From assembly GCA_018398765.1 (NCBI GenBank), contig JAHBMJ010000468.1, positions 1 to 41,702 of the forward strand: DNA of 41,702 bases, given 5' to 3'. This DNA comes from Chromera velia (lineage: Eukaryota; Sar; Chromeraceae). The position numbers were made by a program, and so were the translations under genes. Positions 38,589 through 41,702 of the stretch are shown here, one piece after another. The notes below the pieces were generated by a model. The model saw only the letters and a list, made by a program, of their open reading frames with translations, did no database searches and was not told where the DNA came from. Position 1 is the first letter of the stretch. The number at the start of each line of letters is the position of its first letter.

Positions 38589-40410
38589 TCACACCCCCTC
38601 CTCCCCCTCCCCATGAGCGGATGCCAGCGTGACTGCCGACCCCCTCACACTCACGCTCCCCCCCACCTCTCTGCGTTTCTTCATCACCCACTCACAACAG
38701 AACTCAGCCATTCTCCTCACCTCTCCATCCACGTGCTCTTGCCGCACATCCGCCCGCCTCTTTAGAGTCCACACCACCCTCGCACTGTACAGAACACCTC
38801 CCACTAAGAGCAGACACCCCGAGAGGGAAAGTCCGACCTTCGTGGCAGCCGCAAGGGCCTTTGTCAACATTCCTGCCCCCTTCGCTTTCGTTTTTGCGTG
38901 CGTCAGTTTCGACTTGCTCTTCCCAAGCTTTTCCTTCAACTGACGCACTTTCTCTTTCAGCTGATCCATCTTTTGTGTGTCCAACCCAAACATATGGGCC
39001 CAACTTTTCTTCTCCACCCCCACCTGCAGCTTGGCACTTTTCAGTTGAGCCTGTGTCGCATGTTCCTTTGTAACAAGAAGTTTTGCCTCGGTGTGCCTGG
39101 ACACTTGCGCACACTCCTGAGCACGAACCTTTTCTCCTGTGTACGCATCTACACACGCCACCCCCGCAGCTTGAGCAGCAGCTGCACTTCCAACCCCACA
39201 GACCACTGCCGCCCCTGTCACCCCCTCAGAGACAAGGTCGAGAAGTTCACCCCTGTCAAGTGAACTTTGACGCGCCGTCTCCGACCCGAACCTCTCCTTG
39301 AAGGGAGCATCGAAAGCCGCCCCCGGCTCTCTGACAATCTCCTGCACGTGCTTCTTCAGGAGACGGCTCAGCTCATCCACCACCCCCAGCTCCTTTGACG
39401 ATTTTCTCAGGGCCTCCACATACTTGTCAGTCCCCCCCCTCCAGAAGGCACCTGCGTCCCCCACTCTGTATGACGCACGTTTGACCTCTGCAGCGACCTC
39501 CATGTCATTCTCAATTCCCTTCTTCCACTCCTTCAGTCTTTCCTCGAAGCCTCCCCCCCTCTCGTCTCTTGCAGCCGAGACGGCAGGAGACGGCTCCAGA
39601 AGGGAGGACGCAGCCCGAGACGGCAGCAGAATCTCCACGCCCGAGGGGGACAGCTCTCTCTCCAACAGAACAGCGAACCCCGCACCTTGGGGAGACTGCA
39701 TGCAGGAGGAGGGTCAGAGAAACGGCAGATGACAGACGGGAGGGAATATAGAAGGAAGACAGGCTGGGAAGGAAGGGAACCCAGGAAGCGCACACGGCTC
39801 CTTCGAAACCCAAGGACAGTGGGAAAAACATCTTTTTGTGTGACTCGTTTCTGCACGCCCTCCTCTCCCACCGCCCCCCGCACACCCACACCCACCCACA
39901 CACACACACACACAATGCACCTGTGCAGCCCCCGATGTCTGCCGGGACGGAGGGCCCGAGGGGACCACTGTGTGCACCCCGGGAGAGAGCTGCAGTCGGG
40001 CAGGGGGGAAGAAAGGGAGTGCGGGCATTTTGACAGCAAGGCAGGGAATTATTTGGAAGCAGTCCGTATCTGATCAGACGGGAAGTAGAGCCATGAGGGA
40101 AGGACGGGAAGAAGAAGCTCAAGTCTGGGGAACGAAGGCAGAAGGAGGGAAGAGATAGACAGCCACTTTGGGGCTCGCACATAAGCGACGAGGATGTAGC
40201 AGTATATAGATTATTGGTAACGACGAAGGAATGGAAGAACGGGTGGGTAGAAGAGGGGGAGAGGCAGAACTGAGGCAGAGCAAAAGTGATGGTTCCACAA
40301 CGATCCGCAGAGGCAAAAGAAAAGCCCGCACACAGACATCCAATCATGGGAGATCCCCTTCCTGCACGATGTGAGCAAGGACTCACCAGTCCATTCGACT
40401 CTCTCAGCAT
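38589..40410 (-). CDS. Membrane-anchored protein of unknown function, three exons, 399 aa
   Basis: Exons in transcript order: 40410-40387 (only 8 codons, MLRESNGL), 39989-39921 (23 codons, LSPGVHTVVPSGPPSRQTSG...) and 39695-38589 (368 codons plus TGA). All introns are phase 0 with GTGAGT/GTGCAT donors and CTGCAG or ATGCAG acceptors. I do not recognise the family. Exon 3 starts with a Ser/Pro-rich region, then charged helices (EERLKEWKKGIENDMEVAAE), an Ala/Gly-rich hydrophobic patch (TGAAVVCGVGSAAAAQAAGV), a Lys-rich coiled coil (KMDQLKEKVRQLKEKLGKSK), and one convincing membrane span (KVGLSLSGCLLLVGGVLYSA) about 65 residues before the end. That suggests a tail-region anchor with most of the protein on one side. 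The micro first exon makes the start less certain; the exon 3 reading frame itself is strong. Confidence 0.7.
39893..39916. repeat. (AC)n microsatellite at the exon 2 donor
   Basis: Starts 4 bp inside the intron following exon 2 of the minus-strand membrane-protein gene ((TG)n on the sense strand). Confidence 0.85.
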
Positions 40411-41224
40411 GGTTCCCGTCTCCTCTGACGACTCCAGATTCGTGAATGGAGACCCGCTTTGTGCAGGCGTCTGTCGGAGAACCTGTTCTTCTCTGTACTT
40501 TTTGTGCTCTCTCCCTCAAAGAAGGAATGCCGACTTCTAAGGCAAGAAGGAAGCCAAGCCAATCAAGCTAGTCCCAGACTGGTGCCAGTCTGGTGGTTGT
40601 CAGACTGAGAAAGCCCGAAGCGTATGGGGCTAGTCACACAAACAGAAGCGAACAAACGTATCCAGCCTCACTGCGGCACAGTTGCCGGGCCACAGAGGGG
40701 GTCATAATCAGTCATCATGGCTCCTTTTGTCGGAACAAACTGTCTTACATCATTGTCCTTAGATGAGAAGATGATTGGAGACGGCTTCCAAGAACGAAAC
40801 CGCGAGCTCGAGGTCACAAAGCAAGCCTAGTGAGACGCGGCCAGGAGGACGGGGCCGGGGGGTCCGCGCGCGCGGCCCTGACGCGCGGGATTCGCCAACA
40901 ATTAACACAACAAAAATTCAGCGTCACGGCGTCTCCGATCATCTCCGATCCATATCCAGTGTCAGGTCCTGACTTTTCAGCCCCAGATCTCGTTGGAGAG
41001 AAGGGAGAGAGAAGGGGGCTGTCTGGTCTTCGACTGAAACTTCACCGTTTTTGTGTTTGTTTGTAGTGCAATTGATTGATTGATTGATTGATTGATTATT
41101 GGAAGGAAGTGCCACCGAAGTCGGAGGCCTTTTTTCCTTGGTGCTCCTTTGATCTTCTTTGATTGTCTTGTACAGAAGGAAGAAGCGAGGAGAGTAGTGA
41201 GCTTGCGTCGTGTCCGGTGGAGGG
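40411..41224. promoter_or_regulatory. Divergent intergenic region, probable bidirectional promoter
   Basis: 813 bp between two start codons facing away from each other (40410 minus, 41225 plus). A CpG-dense block lies at about 40838-40890 (GGGGTCCGCGCGCGCGGCCC and neighbours). An inverted pair CAGACTGGTGCCAGTCTG occurs at 40576-40593. A (GATT)n tract sits at 41071-41097. No core promoter motif can be named with confidence. Confidence 0.45.
41071..41097. repeat. (GATT)n microsatellite
   Basis: Six tandem GATT units, about 125 bp upstream of the ATG at 41225; the same tetranucleotide (complement AATC) forms the LINE tail at 36224. Confidence 0.9.
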
Positions 41225-41473
41225 ATGAAGGCGTTTGCTCTTGGTTTCGTCTGTGCGACGGCCTGTCTGGCTGTCTGCTCAGAGGGCATGGAGATTCACA
41301 ACCATATGGGTGCAAACAAGGTCGGCATCTCCATGGGTGCATGAACGGATAGGAAGTGAGTGAGATCTTTCGTGAACCTTCTTCTGGACCCTTTGTCTCC
41401 CTTCTGCTCCCTCCACTGTCTGCAGGAACTTACAGCCAAGGCAGAGAAAGCTCAAAAGAAGCTGGGAGAAGAG
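41225..41473 (+). CDS. Secreted or membrane protein, first two exons (partial)
   Basis: Exon 1 (41225-41320) encodes MKAFALGFVCATACLAVC, a typical signal peptide (basic N-region, hydrophobic core, small residues), then SEGMEIHNHMGANK. Exon 2 (41426-41473) encodes ELTAKAEKAQKKLGEE, a charged, probably helical stretch. Both junctions are phase 0: donor GTCGGC at 41321, acceptor CTGCAG at 41425, donor GTGAGT at 41474. If the exon 1 donor is not used, the frame stops at TGA 41342, so splicing there is needed. The rest of the gene is outside the window and its function cannot be told. A protein entering the secretory pathway or, in a complex-plastid alga, the plastid route is the inference. Confidence 0.6.
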
Positions 41474-41702
41474 GTGAGTGCCTCAGGGCCCCATGCAGAC
41501 AGTCTCCCCTCTATCAGTCGAAATTCGTGGCCGTGGCGAAGATCCCTCTTCGACCCTCAGTCTCTTCTCTCTCATTTGCTCCCCTTCCTTCCTGCACCAC
41601 TTCCTTCACGTTCCCTTCTTTTTTTCTGCATTTGTTTTCTCCATCACGCTCCCACTGCCCTCTTGCCATCTAATCGTGCTTCCTCACCTCCCCCCCCCCC
41701 CC
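41474..41702. other. Intron sequence to window end, closing in a C run
   Basis: Pyrimidine-rich sequence consistent with an intron of the preceding gene. The window stops inside a run of 13 C, which may be an assembly break at a homopolymer. Confidence 0.5.

Noticed and set aside
37204-38632. Several 70-180 residue open frames between the LINE and the membrane-protein gene
   Set aside because: They are Ser/Leu/Phe or His/Pro-rich products of TC- and CAT-rich tracts and have no matching exon phases.

Overview
The window is nuclear DNA from a eukaryote. Genes carry many short exons, GT-AG introns with a strongly conserved TGCAG acceptor, TC-rich intron strands and long G runs. The protein content (38-residue PPR repeats of the GGSQW type, ankyrin/kinase/RING-IBR composites, chromodomain Ty3/gypsy and LINE elements) looks like a chromerid-type alveolate alga (Chromera-like). 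That placement is inference from protein style; no sequence search was possible.

Layout, left to right. (1) 516-6024: a decayed Ty3/gypsy (chromovirus-like) LTR retrotransposon with gag, protease, RT, RNase H, integrase and a C-terminal chromodomain-like module; pol carries several in-frame stops. (2) 7107-9002: an intronless 631-aa ankyrin-repeat protein. (3) 9894-12899, minus strand: a six-exon SAM-dependent methyltransferase (314 aa as modelled) with two introns whose 3' splice sites were tandemly duplicated. (4) 13707-21594, plus strand: a 15-exon, 1159-aa protein of unknown function with an array of RRxS (PKA-type) sites. It is divergent from the methyltransferase across about 800 bp. 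(5) 21769-22570: a 5'-truncated LINE tail encoding a C2H2 finger and a chromodomain-like end, followed by AT-rich DNA with a four-copy dispersed repeat. (6) 25098-28052: an intronless PPR protein with 19 exactly 114-bp repeats and a probable organelle-targeting leader. (7) 28181-32475: ankyrin exons (one repeat per exon), then coiled coil, a kinase-like domain without its catalytic core, and a RING/IBR module; several frame breaks mark it as probably a pseudogene. (8) 32975-36255: a second, decayed LINE ending in a long hairpin and an (AATC)n tail. (9) 38589-40410, minus strand: a three-exon, 399-aa membrane-anchored protein of unknown function. (10) 41225 to the window end: the first two exons of a secreted or membrane protein that continues outside.

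These are independent host genes separated by transposon debris; there is no operon-like system. The most interesting signals are the repeated tandem duplication of 3' splice sites, the readable PPR code array, the RRxS array, the unusual GTCAGN 5' splice sites, and chromodomain-like ends on two unrelated classes of retroelement.

Exon models were built by hand from splice consensus plus phase agreement; every junction in the two large genes was checked for phase. Transcript data would settle the few ambiguous ones named below.
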